Source: an uncultured Colwellia sp.
Lineage (GTDB): Bacteria; Pseudomonadota; Gammaproteobacteria; Enterobacterales; Alteromonadaceae
Assembly (NCBI GenBank): GCA_913020705.1
Contig: CAJWBY010000009.1
Location: 1 to 57,359 of the forward strand
Length of the DNA: 57,359 nt
Direction of reading: 5' to 3'
Shown: piece after piece, positions 8,004 to 17,411 of the stretch
Position numbering within the stretch: position 1 is the first letter of the stretch
Layout: every line of letters begins with the position of its first letter
Notes under the pieces: generated by a model
Database searches by the model: none
What the model was told of the DNA's origin: nothing
What the model saw: only the letters and a program-made list of their open reading frames with translations
Translations under genes and position numbers: made by a program

Positions 8004-8255
8004 CTATGCCGCTTTGCGTTGTTTGATTAGATCAATAACAAGCAATTTGATTTGCTCAGGTGTTTGTTCTTCAATACGAGCTTGGATGATGGCTTCTACC
8101 TCATGCTTGATATAAGCAACGGCACGATCACCGATAGAGATAGGAGGGCAAAACAGGCCTGCTTTTTCGTCAAGTTGTAATGCGGACTTTGATCGTGCTG
8201 TTTGAGATAAAACATATGGTCTGCGGATTAGTTGAAAGTTTTTGTTAATAGTCAT
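8004..8255 (-). CDS. AlpA-family transcriptional regulator / excisionase-like protein, 83 residues
   Basis: AlpA-family proteins are short MerR-like winged-helix DNA-binding proteins that activate integrase or excision in P4-type elements. The order of motifs fits: LIRRPYVLSQTARSKSAL (recognition-helix region), then LFCPPISIGDRAVAYIKHEVEAIIQARI, matching the usual 'FP.PV.LG.R.VGW...EV..W' pattern with tryptophans replaced. The length is typical (60-90 residues). It is transcribed toward the 153-residue unknown gene, 8 nt apart. The integrase gene lies 226 nt upstream on the same strand. The boxes at 4723 and 9750 are candidate binding sites for it or for the integrase. Confidence 0.85.
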   Translation of the reverse strand: MTINKNFQLIRRPYVLSQTARSKSALQLDEKAGLFCPPISIGDRAVAYIKHEVEAIIQARIEEQTPEQIKLLVIDLIKQRKAA

Positions 8256-8481
8256 GTCAGTTCCTTATTGGTTAACTGACTACCTATTATTCACATATAA
8301 ATGTAAATTAGTATCATTTTTTGAGCGACTAACTACTTTATCATGTCATGTACTACCCTGATTACTGGCATTTGAACTTAAGGCAACTATCTCCATCAAA
8401 TTTTAATGATTATAATCCCAAGGATTTAAAGGTATTATTGTCATAAATTGCTCAATATAGTCTGAATCGTTATCAATCGGT

Positions 8482-9723
8482 CTAAATCACCTTCAACTGT
8501 TTGATATTTGACTCTTGGCTGTATTTGCCTGACTGAGCCTGTTCGATATGCTCCGACCACCAAGCCATCATTACTCGTCTACGCTCTAAATATTCAGCGT
8601 GATTATAAGCGCGTCTTACTTCGTTTTTGTCAACGTGGGCTAATGCCGATTCAATAACATCAGGATCAAAACCTTGTTCGTTTAAGGTGGTGCTGGCGAG
8701 TGACCGTAAACCATGCGCCACTAATTTGTTCTTATAACCAATACGCTTTAATGCCATGTTTGCTGACTCGCGGTTAGCATGGCCTTTAAGGTTTCTATCG
8801 GCAGGGAATATGTAGTCATTGTCAGCGCTAACGGGTTTTATACGTTCTAATATTGCTAGGGTTTGTGGTGTAAGTGGAACAACGTGTGGCTTGTTCATTT
8901 TCATTACATCGCCAGGAATTCGCCAGCATAAATTTTCAACATCAATATCAGCCCACTTTGCTGTAGCGGCTTCGTTTGAACGAACCATAGTATGAAGCTG
9001 CCATTCAATTAATAAGCGCGTTACTAGCCTTAATGTTGAATAGCTCAGGTCAGCCATTAGCTTTGGTAATTCTACAGGCTTTATTGTGGGGTAGTGTTGT
9101 TTCCTTGGGGCTTCAAAGGCTTTTAAAATGCCTGTTAGTGGGTTGGCGTCAATCAAGCCAACATTGGCAGAGTAGGTCATTATTTCATTAAGGCGTTGGC
9201 AAAGACGTTTAATAACAAAAAGGCTGCCCTTATTAGCGATTGGCTTCATCGCATCAATCACAATAACAGGCGTTAAAGCTGTAACAGGGTGATTGCCAAG
9301 CTTTGGGAAAATATGATTGTTAAGGGAGTTCCATGTGTCTTTAGCGGTATTTGTCGCAATGGTCTTTTTCTTTATTTCAAACCAATCAGTAGCCACTTTT
9401 ATAAGCGTGTTACTTAGCTCTACTTTCTTATTTTCAGTAATTTTTTCTTTATGTGTTTTGGGATCAATATCTTTAGCAAGCAAATTTCTAGCGCTGGTAC
9501 GTTTTTTTCTCGCATCAGCTAATGAAACATCAGGATATTTTCCAAAGCTAATATTTGCGCGTTTCTTCGTAAAAGGTCGGTAATAGTTAAATAGCCACAA
9601 TTTAGAGCTATTTGGCTTAACGCGTATCATCAAGCCCTCACCATCGACAAGATTATATTCCTTGTCTTTAGGCTTAGCCTGTTTAACTTCTGTATTTGTT
9701 AAAGGAGTGGTTATTCTAGCCAT
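8482..9723 (-). CDS. int: P4-type tyrosine site-specific integrase
   Basis: The enzyme integrates and excises the element by recombination between att sites. Its 413 residues have the P4-integrase N-terminal arm-binding domain (LTNTEVKQAKPKDKEYNLVDGEGLMIRV ... ISFGKYPDVSLADARKK), a core-binding domain, and the catalytic domain with Arg248 (TMVRSNEAATAKW), His280, HGLR at 337-340, His363 (LAHVD) and Tyr373 (RAYNHAEYLERRR). All tyrosine-recombinase catalytic positions are present, so it appears functional. The start lies 164 nt from the tRNA-Arg 3' end, the usual position for this class. An inverted AGTGTTAC box overlaps the region immediately upstream of the start codon, suggesting autoregulation. 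Length and domains are complete. Confidence 0.96.
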   Translation of the reverse strand: MARITTPLTNTEVKQAKPKDKEYNLVDGEGLMIRVKPNSSKLWLFNYYRPFTKKRANISFGKYPDVSLADARKKRTSARNLLAKDIDPKTHKEKITENKKVELSNTLIKVATDWFEIKKKTIATNTAKDTWNSLNNHIFPKLGNHPVTALTPVIVIDAMKPIANKGSLFVIKRLCQRLNEIMTYSANVGLIDANPLTGILKAFEAPRKQHYPTIKPVELPKLMADLSYSTLRLVTRLLIEWQLHTMVRSNEAATAKWADIDVENLCWRIPGDVMKMNKPHVVPLTPQTLAILERIKPVSADNDYIFPADRNLKGHANRESANMALKRIGYKNKLVAHGLRSLASTTLNEQGFDPDVIESALAHVDKNEVRRAYNHAEYLERRRVMMAWWSEHIEQAQSGKYSQESNIKQLKVI

Positions 9724-9777
9724 AGTAACACTGAGTTTGATTGTATAGGGGTGGTGTTACTATCAGTGTTACAATAA
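9724..9777 (+). repeat. Right-end AGTGTTAC boxes (candidate arm sites and int operator)
   Basis: A direct pair of GTGTTAC boxes occupies 9750-9777 and aligns with the left-end block at 4723-4750. A third, inverted copy (AGTAACACT) is at 9724-9732, directly against the integrase start codon. The position suggests both recombination and integrase-promoter control. Confidence 0.6.
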
Positions 9778-9885
9778 AGTGTGATTTTTACAAGTTCTTA
9801 TTAATCGTTAACAACCGTTAAGTTCGCTATAGGGCTTGTTATTAATGGGTTTGGTGGGTATTATTGACCGTTCGTAATTGTGATT

Positions 9886-9900
9886 TTGGCGTCCCTGAGA
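9886..9900. repeat. Right attachment site core (att), within the tRNA-Arg 3' end
   Basis: This copy of TTGGCGTCCCTGAGA overlaps the acceptor-stem 3' strand, discriminator base and CCA of the tRNA-Arg gene. It is identical to 4649-4663. Confidence 0.88.
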
Positions 9901-9963
9901 AGATTCGAACTTCCGACCTAGCGCTTAGGAGGCGCTTGCTCTATCCAGCTGAGCTACAGGGAC
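9887..9963 (-). tRNA. tRNA-Arg (anticodon CCT)
   Basis: On the minus strand the gene reads GTCCCTG (acceptor) ... GCTC/GAGC D stem ... AGCGC-CTCCTAA-GCGCT anticodon arm ... T arm with TTCGAAT loop ... CAGGGAC, discriminator G and an encoded CCA. The anticodon CCT decodes AGG. The 77-nt length and all four stems are intact, so the gene survives insertion of the element at its 3' end. Confidence 0.97.
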
Positions 9964-10121
9964 ATTAGAATGATACAAAACCGTTGCTAATTTATAGTAA
10001 AATTTGTGTTTGTTCTAGTATTATTTATTTTCAGTATTCATGAAAAATTATTAATTATAAATAACGGTTTATCATTCGCTTTGAATCGTTTTATACTGCT
10101 ACTAAAATTCGTCAAATTATA

Positions 10122-12056
10122 ATGAAAATGATAAATAAGAGGTTGAATTTGTTAAAAAATCGTTGCAAACAAGTTACCTTGAACTTTTGGTTCCTGTTTA
10201 GTTATTTATTCATATCTATGCAAGCATTGGCGGATGGCGAAACTATAAATCGTGATTTCCACTTTTTTATAGAACGTGTTGAAAAATTACAAAAGACAAA
10301 TGTTACAGATGCACTGCTGTTACTTGATAAACATCAAATGAATATTGAAGCATTAAGTGCTGAAAATCAGGTGAAATACTATCAAGTTCTTTCAGAAATT
10401 TATATTGAAACTTCCCAATATAAATTAGGACGTGATATCGCATCTCAAGGGCTACGCATAACACAATCTTTAACTAGCCCTACCATCTTAATTTCAGAAC
10501 TTTCCTACCTACGCGGATTTTCATTAGAAAGTTTAGGTGACAACCAAGGTGCCATTGAAAATTACCTTAATGGTTTAGAAGTTGCAGAATCTTTAAATGA
10601 CAAAAAATATATAGCAGATGGTTTAATAAATTTAGGCGCTGTTTATTATATTACTGAGCAGTATGAAAAATCTATGGTCATGCTTAATAATGCGCTTACC
10701 ATAGCCAATTCACTTGATAATGAAGAATTAAAAGGATCAGTGAACAGTGAACTAGGCATTTTATACGCATATATGTATCAACCTGAGAAGTCGGTAAAAT
10801 TTTATCAAGCGTCTTATGAGCATTACAAAAAAGCAGGAATGGATCTTTATGCGTTAAATAGTCTGCAAAATATCGCTATTAACCATATGGAAGAAGGTCG
10901 TTATGAGCAAGCAATTCCATTACTCAAAGAAATAGTTCAAAGTTCTGCAAAACTCAGTAATAATGAAATAGTAGGTGGGTTATATTTAAGCATGTCAATT
11001 GCGTATGCCATGAAAAAAGAACCTGATACAGAAATCGCTTACCAATACCTTACTATGGCAGAACAATACATGGAGGGAGCACAAAAGCATAATGCTCCAC
11101 TTTATTTCACGTTAGAAAAAGCATATGTCCTTGAAGCTATGGGCCGTTACGATGAAGCATTAGAAAGTTTAATTGTTGCAGAAGGTTTTTTAGCCAAAAA
11201 TAATCAAACAAAAAATACTTTTTCTCATTATAATTTGATTTATTTACAATCAGAAATTTATTACAAAACAGAAAAGTATCAGCAAGCCTATGAAAAACAG
11301 TCACAATATTTAAAGCGTTTATTTAAAGATAAGCAAAATACCAATATGGAAAAAGTAGAAGAATTACGCTTAAGCTACGAAAGTCAGCAAGCTGATTTTA
11401 AAAATAAATTATTAGAGCAAGAACAATCAGTACAAATTATTCAGCTAAATAATATGACTTATCATGAAAGTAATTTACAGTTATTAATTGTATTTGTTTC
11501 ATTGGTAATGTTAGCGCTTGCATGGCTTTTGCTGAAAATGGTTCAAGGACAAAAGCATTTATTAAGAGTTAGTCAAATTGATGACTTAACAGGTGTTATT
11601 AATCGACGTCACCTTGTAGAACTTGGTGAAAAAATGTTTGTTTCAACATATTTTAAACAGCAAGATTTTAGTGTGCTGATGATTGATGTGGATAACTTTA
11701 AAATGATCAATGACAATTTTGGTCATAAAGCCGGTGATAAGGTCTTAAAGAAAATTGCAGAGTTATCAAATCAAATTATGCAGAAAAATGATTATTTTGG
11801 ACGCTTTGGTGGTGAAGAGTTCATCTGTTTATTACCAGCAACATCACCGAAAGATGCCTATGATGTTGCAGAACGTATACGATTATCTATTCAAGAAAAA
11901 ATTAAGCTTAATAAAATTGCCGAACAAGTTACAGTCAGTATTGGTATTTCATCTTATAAAAGAGAAAATACAGATAGTTTTACACAATTAATTAAAGACG
12001 CAGATGATAAAATGTACGAAGCAAAGCGTTTAGGAAAAAATAAGGTATGCTTTTAA
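10122..12056 (+). CDS. TPR-containing membrane diguanylate cyclase, 644 residues
   Basis: The predicted role is synthesis of cyclic di-GMP from two GTP in response to a periplasmic signal. The N-terminus has a signal sequence (FWFLFSYLFISMQALA). About 400 periplasmic residues follow with tetratricopeptide-like repeats (for example GDNQGAIENYLNGLEVAE, EQYEKSMVMLNNALTIA, GRYEQAIPLLKEI), then a coiled segment, a transmembrane helix at about 449-471, and a C-terminal GGDEF domain (DDLTGVINRR, MIDVDNFKMINDNFGHKAGD, GGEEF at 563-567). The active-site motif is intact, but the allosteric RxxD I-site is QKND, so product inhibition is probably lost. The 432-residue cyclase gene overlaps its 3' end. Confidence 0.92.
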   Translation: MKMINKRLNLLKNRCKQVTLNFWFLFSYLFISMQALADGETINRDFHFFIERVEKLQKTNVTDALLLLDKHQMNIEALSAENQVKYYQVLSEIYIETSQYKLGRDIASQGLRITQSLTSPTILISELSYLRGFSLESLGDNQGAIENYLNGLEVAESLNDKKYIADGLINLGAVYYITEQYEKSMVMLNNALTIANSLDNEELKGSVNSELGILYAYMYQPEKSVKFYQASYEHYKKAGMDLYALNSLQNIAINHMEEGRYEQAIPLLKEIVQSSAKLSNNEIVGGLYLSMSIAYAMKKEPDTEIAYQYLTMAEQYMEGAQKHNAPLYFTLEKAYVLEAMGRYDEALESLIVAEGFLAKNNQTKNTFSHYNLIYLQSEIYYKTEKYQQAYEKQSQYLKRLFKDKQNTNMEKVEELRLSYESQQADFKNKLLEQEQSVQIIQLNNMTYHESNLQLLIVFVSLVMLALAWLLLKMVQGQKHLLRVSQIDDLTGVINRRHLVELGEKMFVSTYFKQQDFSVLMIDVDNFKMINDNFGHKAGDKVLKKIAELSNQIMQKNDYFGRFGGEEFICLLPATSPKDAYDVAERIRLSIQEKIKLNKIAEQVTVSIGISSYKRENTDSFTQLIKDADDKMYEAKRLGKNKVCF

Positions 12057-13345
12057 TGAGAATCAGCAGTTTTTCTTATAAAAAATGGTGTGCTCTATTA
12101 TGTGTATGCTTTGCTAGTCTGTCGTTTAATGCTATGGCGGAAGCTGTTGATGAGTTAACAGCTGAAGAAAATAGTAGTGAACAACTTTCAACAGATTCAG
12201 AAACTATTTTAAACAGTAAAGAAACCCTTCCCGTTAATGATCGTATTTTATCTTTATTATCCCTTGTACAAGATAAGTCTGTAAAGAATTCAGATAAAGA
12301 TGAAAATGTACTTTTACAACTTGAAAAAATTAGCGCTACATTTAATGCCGCAGAGCAATATTTAATTTTCTTAATTCATGGTCTAATCGCGAATAACTTA
12401 GGTCAAAATGAACAGGCAATAACTTGGCTTGAAAAAACGTTAGAACTTAAAGATAAAATACCCGCTAAACAACTCCATTCTCCTGATTTTTCAATGGTCA
12501 ATTTTATATTTGCTAAATCGTACGCTTCATTAGGTGATTTTAAACAAGCTTTTGAATATAAAAAAAAATATATCCAAGGCGGATATCGCTATTTTGATGA
12601 AACCAGAATTGAAAAAATCGAGGAACTCAATAAAATCTATGAAACAGATCATAAGATTAGACAAAATGAGTTATTAGCAAATCAAAATAAAATTAAACAC
12701 TTAAAAATAATTGCTGCTGAAAATAAACAGTTTGTTCAACAGCGCAATATTATAATTTTAGTTATTACTGTCATTGTTTTTCTTATGCTGTTATTGAGGC
12801 AAGTGAAGGTAAGAAAAAAATTAAAATATTTAGCGAAAACAGATAGCCTGACTAATTTATATAATCGACGTACTTTATTTGAAAAAGGTGCTGAGGCCGT
12901 TGCACTCGCAAAGAGTCAAAATCAAAGCTTAAGTGTTATTCTTCTTGATGTAGATTTCTTTAAAAACATAAATGACAACTATGGTCACGGTGTTGGTGAC
13001 GAAATAATAAAAATAATTGCCGAGTTAGGGAGTGAAACAATGCGCTCTAGAGATCTTTTTGCTCGATTAGGTGGTGAAGAGTTTGCTGGAATACTACCCG
13101 GAGTAGGTTGTGATGAAGCTAAAGCTATAGCCGAACGTTTGCGCGAAAAGGTAGCTAATAAAGATTTGTCTGAATTTAATATTAAACAAAAACTCACGGT
13201 AAGTATTGGTGTTGCTTGTTTAGACAAAGTTGATACAAGTTTTGATGATTTACTTAATGCCGCCGATATAGCCATGTATTATGCTAAAGCCCATGGTCGT
13301 AATCTAGTTTGTCAGTTTAATGACCAAACCAAAAACAATACCTAA
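12047..13345 (+). CDS. Membrane diguanylate cyclase, 432 residues
   Basis: This second GGDEF protein makes cyclic di-GMP. It has a signal sequence (KKWCALLCVCFASLSFNAMA), a short periplasmic region of about 180 residues with one or two TPR-like helices (NLGQNEQAITWLEKTLEL), a transmembrane helix (NIIILVITVIVFLMLLL) and a GGDEF domain (DSLTNLYNRR, LLDVDFFKNINDNYGHGVGD, GGEEF at 342-346). An RxxD inhibition site (RSRD) stands five residues before GGEEF, unlike its neighbour. It overlaps the previous gene by 10 nt if ATG 12047 is used; ATG at 12056 forms a TAATG junction and is an alternative. The two look like a co-translated, duplicated pair. Confidence 0.9.
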   Translation: MLLMRISSFSYKKWCALLCVCFASLSFNAMAEAVDELTAEENSSEQLSTDSETILNSKETLPVNDRILSLLSLVQDKSVKNSDKDENVLLQLEKISATFNAAEQYLIFLIHGLIANNLGQNEQAITWLEKTLELKDKIPAKQLHSPDFSMVNFIFAKSYASLGDFKQAFEYKKKYIQGGYRYFDETRIEKIEELNKIYETDHKIRQNELLANQNKIKHLKIIAAENKQFVQQRNIIILVITVIVFLMLLLRQVKVRKKLKYLAKTDSLTNLYNRRTLFEKGAEAVALAKSQNQSLSVILLDVDFFKNINDNYGHGVGDEIIKIIAELGSETMRSRDLFARLGGEEFAGILPGVGCDEAKAIAERLREKVANKDLSEFNIKQKLTVSIGVACLDKVDTSFDDLLNAADIAMYYAKAHGRNLVCQFNDQTKNNT

Positions 13346-13482
13346 TAATTTAGACATATTGGTAAAGAAGTATTTTCCCGTCCCGTATAATCATATAAGC
13401 TAGAGACTAGCTATATAAAAATAATAATCAAAGTCATCCTTTAGGCAGCCGCTTCAGAGGGGGATAACTCAGGAATTAATTC

Positions 13483-15792
13483 ATGTCAGACGCGCTTAAT
13501 TTTAGCCTTGAAGGTATTGAACAGCGACCACTTCGACAATTTACCGAAGAGTCTTATTTAAACTACTCGATGTATGTGATCATGGACCGAGCTTTGCCGC
13601 ATATTGGTGATGGCTTGAAACCGGTACAAAGACGTATTGTTTATGCCATGTCTGAATTAGGTTTGTCTGCCACCGCTAAATATAAAAAATCAGCACGTAC
13701 CGTTGGCGATGTGTTAGGTAAATTCCATCCACATGGCGACTCTGCATGTTATGAAGCTATGGTGTTAATGGCACAGCCATTTTCATATCGATATCCATTA
13801 GTAGACGGTCAAGGAAATTGGGGTGCACCTGATGATCCTAAATCTTTCGCGGCTATGCGTTATACCGAATCACGCTTATCACGATTTAGTGAGGTTTTAC
13901 TTGCAGAATTAGGTCAAGGAACAGTTGATTGGACGCCAAATTTTGATGGCACAATGAACGAACCTAAAACATTACCAGCACGTTTACCTCATATATTATT
14001 AAATGGTATTACAGGGATTGCCGTGGGAATGGCAACTGATATTCCGCCCCATAATGTACGAGAAGTTGCTAACGCTTGTGTTCATCTTATTGAAAAGCCT
14101 AAAGCGGATATTAGTGATTTACTTGAATACGTCAAAGGTCCTGATTACCCTACTGACGCTGAAATAATTACACCAAAAGCTGATATTGAAAAAATTTACC
14201 GTACAGGTAAAGGCAGTATAAAAATGCGCGCAATTTATGAAGTTGTGCAGGGCGATATTGTTATTACCTCTTTACCTCATCAAGCTTCTGGCGGAAAAAT
14301 ACTCGAACAGATTGCGGGACAAATGAACGCGAAAAAATTACCTATGGTTATTGATTTGCGTGACGAGTCTGATCATGAAAACCCAACGCGTTTGGTGGTT
14401 ATACCTCGTTCTAATCGTGTTGATGTCGAACAGCTAATGAATCACTTATTTGCGAGTACTGATTTAGAAAAAAGTTACCGTGTTAACTTAAACATGATTG
14501 GTTTGAATAACAAACCTGCCGTGAAAGATTTAAGAGTCATATTATCTGAATGGTTAGAATATCGTCGTGAAACGGTACGTCGTCGCTTGCAATATCGTCT
14601 CGATAAAGTACTAGCACGTTTACATTTATTAGATGGCTTATTGATCGCCTACCTTAATATTGATGAAGTTATTGAAATAATACGTAACTTTGACAAACCC
14701 AAAGCAGAATTAATTTCTCGTTTTGATTTGTCAGAACGCCAAGCAGAATCAATATTAGAAATTAAACTTCGCCAACTTGCTAAACTCGAAGAAATAAAAA
14801 TCAGAGCAGAGCAAGCCGAACTAAATGTGGAACGTGAATATCTCGAAAAAATATTAAATTCAACTGCGCGTATGAATACGCTAATGAAAAAAGAAATTCA
14901 AGAAGCAGCAGAAAAATATGGGGATGACCGCCGCTCTATTCTTATTGAACGTAGTGAAGCAAAAGCACTTTCTGAAAAAGATTTAGTACCGAGTGAAGCT
15001 GTTACAGTTGTTGTTTCTGATAAAGGTTGGGCACGATGTGCTAAAGGCCATGATATAGAACCCGAAGCGCTGAGTTATAAGTCTGGCGACAGTTATTTGT
15101 GTTCCTCAAAAGGGCGTAGTAATAATCCTGTGGTCTTTATTGATTCTACAGGGCGTGCTTATACAACGGATGCTCATACGTTACCTACAGCGAGAAGCCA
15201 AGGAGAGCCCTTAACTGGTCGTTTTAATTTATCTACGGGGGAAACTTTCGTTACAAGTTTAATGGCTCAAGATGAGAGTAAATACTTACTTAGTAGCGAT
15301 GCAGGCTATGGCTTTGTAGGCCAATTTTCTGACATGATCAGTCGTAATAAAAACGGTAAGGCATTACTGAGTTTACCGGCGAACGCTAAAGTTAATACAC
15401 CATTACCCATTGCTGACATTGAAAATATGTTGCTGCTGGCTATTACGTCGGAAGGTAGAATGCTCGTATTTCCTGTTAAAGACTTGCCCATACTAAGTAA
15501 GGGTAAAGGTAATAAAATTATTAATATTTCTTCTGCGAGAGCTAAAAGTCGAGAAGAGTTTGTTTCCATACTAAACGTTATTTCACCTGAGAGTTCAGTA
15601 ACATTACATGCTGGTAAACGTAAATTAACGTTAAAACCTGGTGATGTTGAACACTATCGAGGTGATCGAGGTCGTCGTGGCAACAAATTACCAAGAGGCT
15701 TGCAGCGTGTCGACCGTGTCGAAGTGGAAATGATTGTTGAAGAAAGTATATCAGAAGACATTGTTACACCATCCTCAAACGATGAAGGTTAA
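13483..15792 (+). CDS. parC: DNA topoisomerase IV subunit A
   Basis: ParC is the DNA-cleaving subunit of topoisomerase IV, which with ParE decatenates daughter chromosomes. The 769 residues include the winged-helix domain with [19 protein letters not shown] and catalytic Tyr127 in [11 protein letters not shown]. Ser87 and Glu91 correspond to the E. coli quinolone-determining S80 and E84 and are in the usual drug-sensitive state. The tower and coiled-coil regions follow ([21 protein letters not shown]). The C-terminal beta-pinwheel has degenerate blades, and the [30 protein letters not shown] segment is typical of ParC rather than GyrA. AGGAATTAATTC precedes ATG. parE is not in this window. 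Confidence 0.97.
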   Translation: MSDALNFSLEGIEQRPLRQFTEESYLNYSMYVIMDRALPHIGDGLKPVQRRIVYAMSELGLSATAKYKKSARTVGDVLGKFHPHGDSACYEAMVLMAQPFSYRYPLVDGQGNWGAPDDPKSFAAMRYTESRLSRFSEVLLAELGQGTVDWTPNFDGTMNEPKTLPARLPHILLNGITGIAVGMATDIPPHNVREVANACVHLIEKPKADISDLLEYVKGPDYPTDAEIITPKADIEKIYRTGKGSIKMRAIYEVVQGDIVITSLPHQASGGKILEQIAGQMNAKKLPMVIDLRDESDHENPTRLVVIPRSNRVDVEQLMNHLFASTDLEKSYRVNLNMIGLNNKPAVKDLRVILSEWLEYRRETVRRRLQYRLDKVLARLHLLDGLLIAYLNIDEVIEIIRNFDKPKAELISRFDLSERQAESILEIKLRQLAKLEEIKIRAEQAELNVEREYLEKILNSTARMNTLMKKEIQEAAEKYGDDRRSILIERSEAKALSEKDLVPSEAVTVVVSDKGWARCAKGHDIEPEALSYKSGDSYLCSSKGRSNNPVVFIDSTGRAYTTDAHTLPTARSQGEPLTGRFNLSTGETFVTSLMAQDESKYLLSSDAGYGFVGQFSDMISRNKNGKALLSLPANAKVNTPLPIADIENMLLLAITSEGRMLVFPVKDLPILSKGKGNKIINISSARAKSREEFVSILNVISPESSVTLHAGKRKLTLKPGDVEHYRGDRGRRGNKLPRGLQRVDRVEVEMIVEESISEDIVTPSSNDEG

Positions 15793-15883
15793 AAAGTACT
15801 AATATTTAATCACTATTTACTTCATCATTGATTAGAAACTAAGGTAAAATAACACCATTGTTTTACCTTAGTTTATTATTACT

Positions 15884-16375
15884 ATGCCGCAACCTTTTTC
15901 TTACAAAACGACATATCAGCTAGACAAAGCTCACTTTCAAGAATGTTATAGCGAATCAGCTATTATTCTTACTTCTTTTCATGCTTATAAAAAATCAATT
16001 GTTCTCATTATCGCTGGAATGTTATTAGTGTTGTTTACACAAATGAACCCTTATGCCGCATGGTTTGTATTTGCGATAGGTATTCTGGAAGCGGTCAGCA
16101 CTTATTATCAAAAACCATGGTGGGTAATGCGTCAAATGCTCAGTAAAGCCGCCAAAGGTAATGTTGATTTGACGATTGATGAAGAAGGGATTGTCAGTAA
16201 ATCTTATTATGCCACTTTAACTTTACTATGGTCAGAAGTGTTATTAATCGAAACGACTGAGTTGGGGTGGTTAATAAAACACGCTAAAGGTCGAAGCTAT
16301 ATTTCCAATAATAACTTATCAGAAGATGCGATATTATTCCTCACTGAAAAGCTTAATCACCAGCAAAAGAATTAA
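15884..16375 (+). CDS. YcxB-like membrane protein, 163 residues
   Basis: The layout is that of the YcxB-like family: a short cytoplasmic N-terminus, two close transmembrane helices (KKSIVLIIAGMLLVLF and AAWFVFAIGILEAVSTYY), then a soluble C-terminal domain with the pattern LTIDEEGIVSKSYYATLTLLWSEVLLIETTELGWLI. The molecular function of this family is unknown. Six nucleotides separate it from the TauE/SafE permease gene, so the two are probably co-transcribed. Family call rests on pattern recognition of the C-terminal domain. Confidence 0.65.
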   Translation: MPQPFSYKTTYQLDKAHFQECYSESAIILTSFHAYKKSIVLIIAGMLLVLFTQMNPYAAWFVFAIGILEAVSTYYQKPWWVMRQMLSKAAKGNVDLTIDEEGIVSKSYYATLTLLWSEVLLIETTELGWLIKHAKGRSYISNNNLSEDAILFLTEKLNHQQKN

Positions 16376-16381
16376 CATTTA

Positions 16382-17251
16382 ATGAGTTTTCTTCGTTTAA
16401 CTAACCCTAAATTCATTATACCTTTTATTGTGATCTGGTTTGTCATGTTGTTACTTTCCCCGATAACGTTGGAGGGAGCAAATGAATTTGGGCTGTTCAG
16501 TTTTATTGGTGTACTTGGCGCTATTTTTGCCAACTCTACAGGGGCTGGTGGTGGCGTCGTATTCATTCCATTGTTTAATCAATTAAACTTTACCGAGCAA
16601 CAATCGGTAGCGACTAGCTTCGCTATTCAATGTTTTGGTATGACCGCTGGTGCATTCACTTGGTGGTTTCATTATAAAAGAGAAAAAACACAATTACGTT
16701 TATGGCAAGGTTTCAAACGTATTATTAGTATTACCACGGTTAGCTCAATTGTCGGCATCTGGTTAGTTTATGGATATCATCTAACATCACCTAGTTCTTT
16801 ACATCAAAATTTTAGTTGGTTCTCCCTCGTATTAGGGCTATTTATCATTGTTACCGTTTTTTTCTTAAAGCCACACAGAGAACGAAGCCAACTGTATATT
16901 TTTGATTGGTTTGCTTTAATGACTATAGGCATATTTGGAGGAGCTCTAACTGCTTGGTTATCAGTTGGAGTAGGAGAGTTATTGGCTATTTATTTAATTC
17001 TTCGGCGTTTTGATATTAGCATGGCGGTTGCAGCTGCCGTTATTGTTTCTGCTTTTACAGTGTGGGCAGCAATTTGGCAGCATACACTTATTCAATTTGA
17101 AGTTTATTGGCAAGTGGTTTTATTTGCTGGACCGGGTGCAGTACTTGGAGGCATTTTTGCTAAGACCTTAGTCACTCACCTTTCTGCTACGAAGTTGAAA
17201 TTATTTTTCGCTTTTTGGCTTTTAATAATAGGGCTAGTCGGTATCAAGTAA
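16382..17251 (+). CDS. TauE/SafE-family membrane permease, 289 residues
   Basis: A polytopic inner-membrane protein with about eight hydrophobic helices. The first repeat has FIGVLGAIFANSTGAGGGVVFIPLFNQLNFTEQQSVATSFAIQCFGMTAGA, with the glycine-rich loop and 'P' helix of the TauE/SafE (DUF81) family, and the second has GIFGGALTAWLSVGVGELLAIYLI. These proteins export or take up small anions such as sulfite, sulfoacetate or taurine-derived compounds. The specific substrate cannot be told from sequence, and no sulfur-metabolism genes lie next to it. The start at 16382 follows the YcxB-like gene closely. Confidence 0.85.
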   Translation: MSFLRLTNPKFIIPFIVIWFVMLLLSPITLEGANEFGLFSFIGVLGAIFANSTGAGGGVVFIPLFNQLNFTEQQSVATSFAIQCFGMTAGAFTWWFHYKREKTQLRLWQGFKRIISITTVSSIVGIWLVYGYHLTSPSSLHQNFSWFSLVLGLFIIVTVFFLKPHRERSQLYIFDWFALMTIGIFGGALTAWLSVGVGELLAIYLILRRFDISMAVAAAVIVSAFTVWAAIWQHTLIQFEVYWQVVLFAGPGAVLGGIFAKTLVTHLSATKLKLFFAFWLLIIGLVGIK

Positions 17252-17411
17252 GTACTCGCTAACTGTTCTTGTTTTCTTCAAAAACGGTCAAAAAATTTAA
17301 TTTTTCAACATAATTTGGGGTAAGGATCCACAAAACCCCACAAATTCATCAACTTTGCTAAAACCCTTAATTTTATTGGTGTTTGAGCAGATCATTTAAA
17401 CCAACATTTGC

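Larger units (their letters stand above)
4649..9900. mobile_element. Compact integrative element at tRNA-Arg(CCT), about 5.2 kb
   Basis: The element is bounded by a 15-bp direct repeat, TTGGCGTCCCTGAGA, at 4649-4663 and 9886-9900. The right copy is the 3' end of a tRNA-Arg(CCT) gene including its CCA. A P4-type tyrosine integrase lies next to the tRNA. Inside, on the minus strand, are the integrase, an AlpA-like regulator, a 153-residue unknown, a Gp2/YfjJ-type replication protein, and 75- and 204-residue unknown proteins. One plus-strand cargo gene encodes a PEP-CTERM protein. No capsid, tail or terminase gene is visible, so it resembles a phage satellite or minimal integrative plasmid. The tRNA is left intact, as is usual for such insertions. 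Confidence 0.88.

Noticed and set aside
12985..13275. 96-codon minus-strand frame within the 432-residue diguanylate cyclase gene
   Set aside because: It is antisense to the conserved GGDEF domain and has a Ser/Pro/Leu-rich translation with no start signal.
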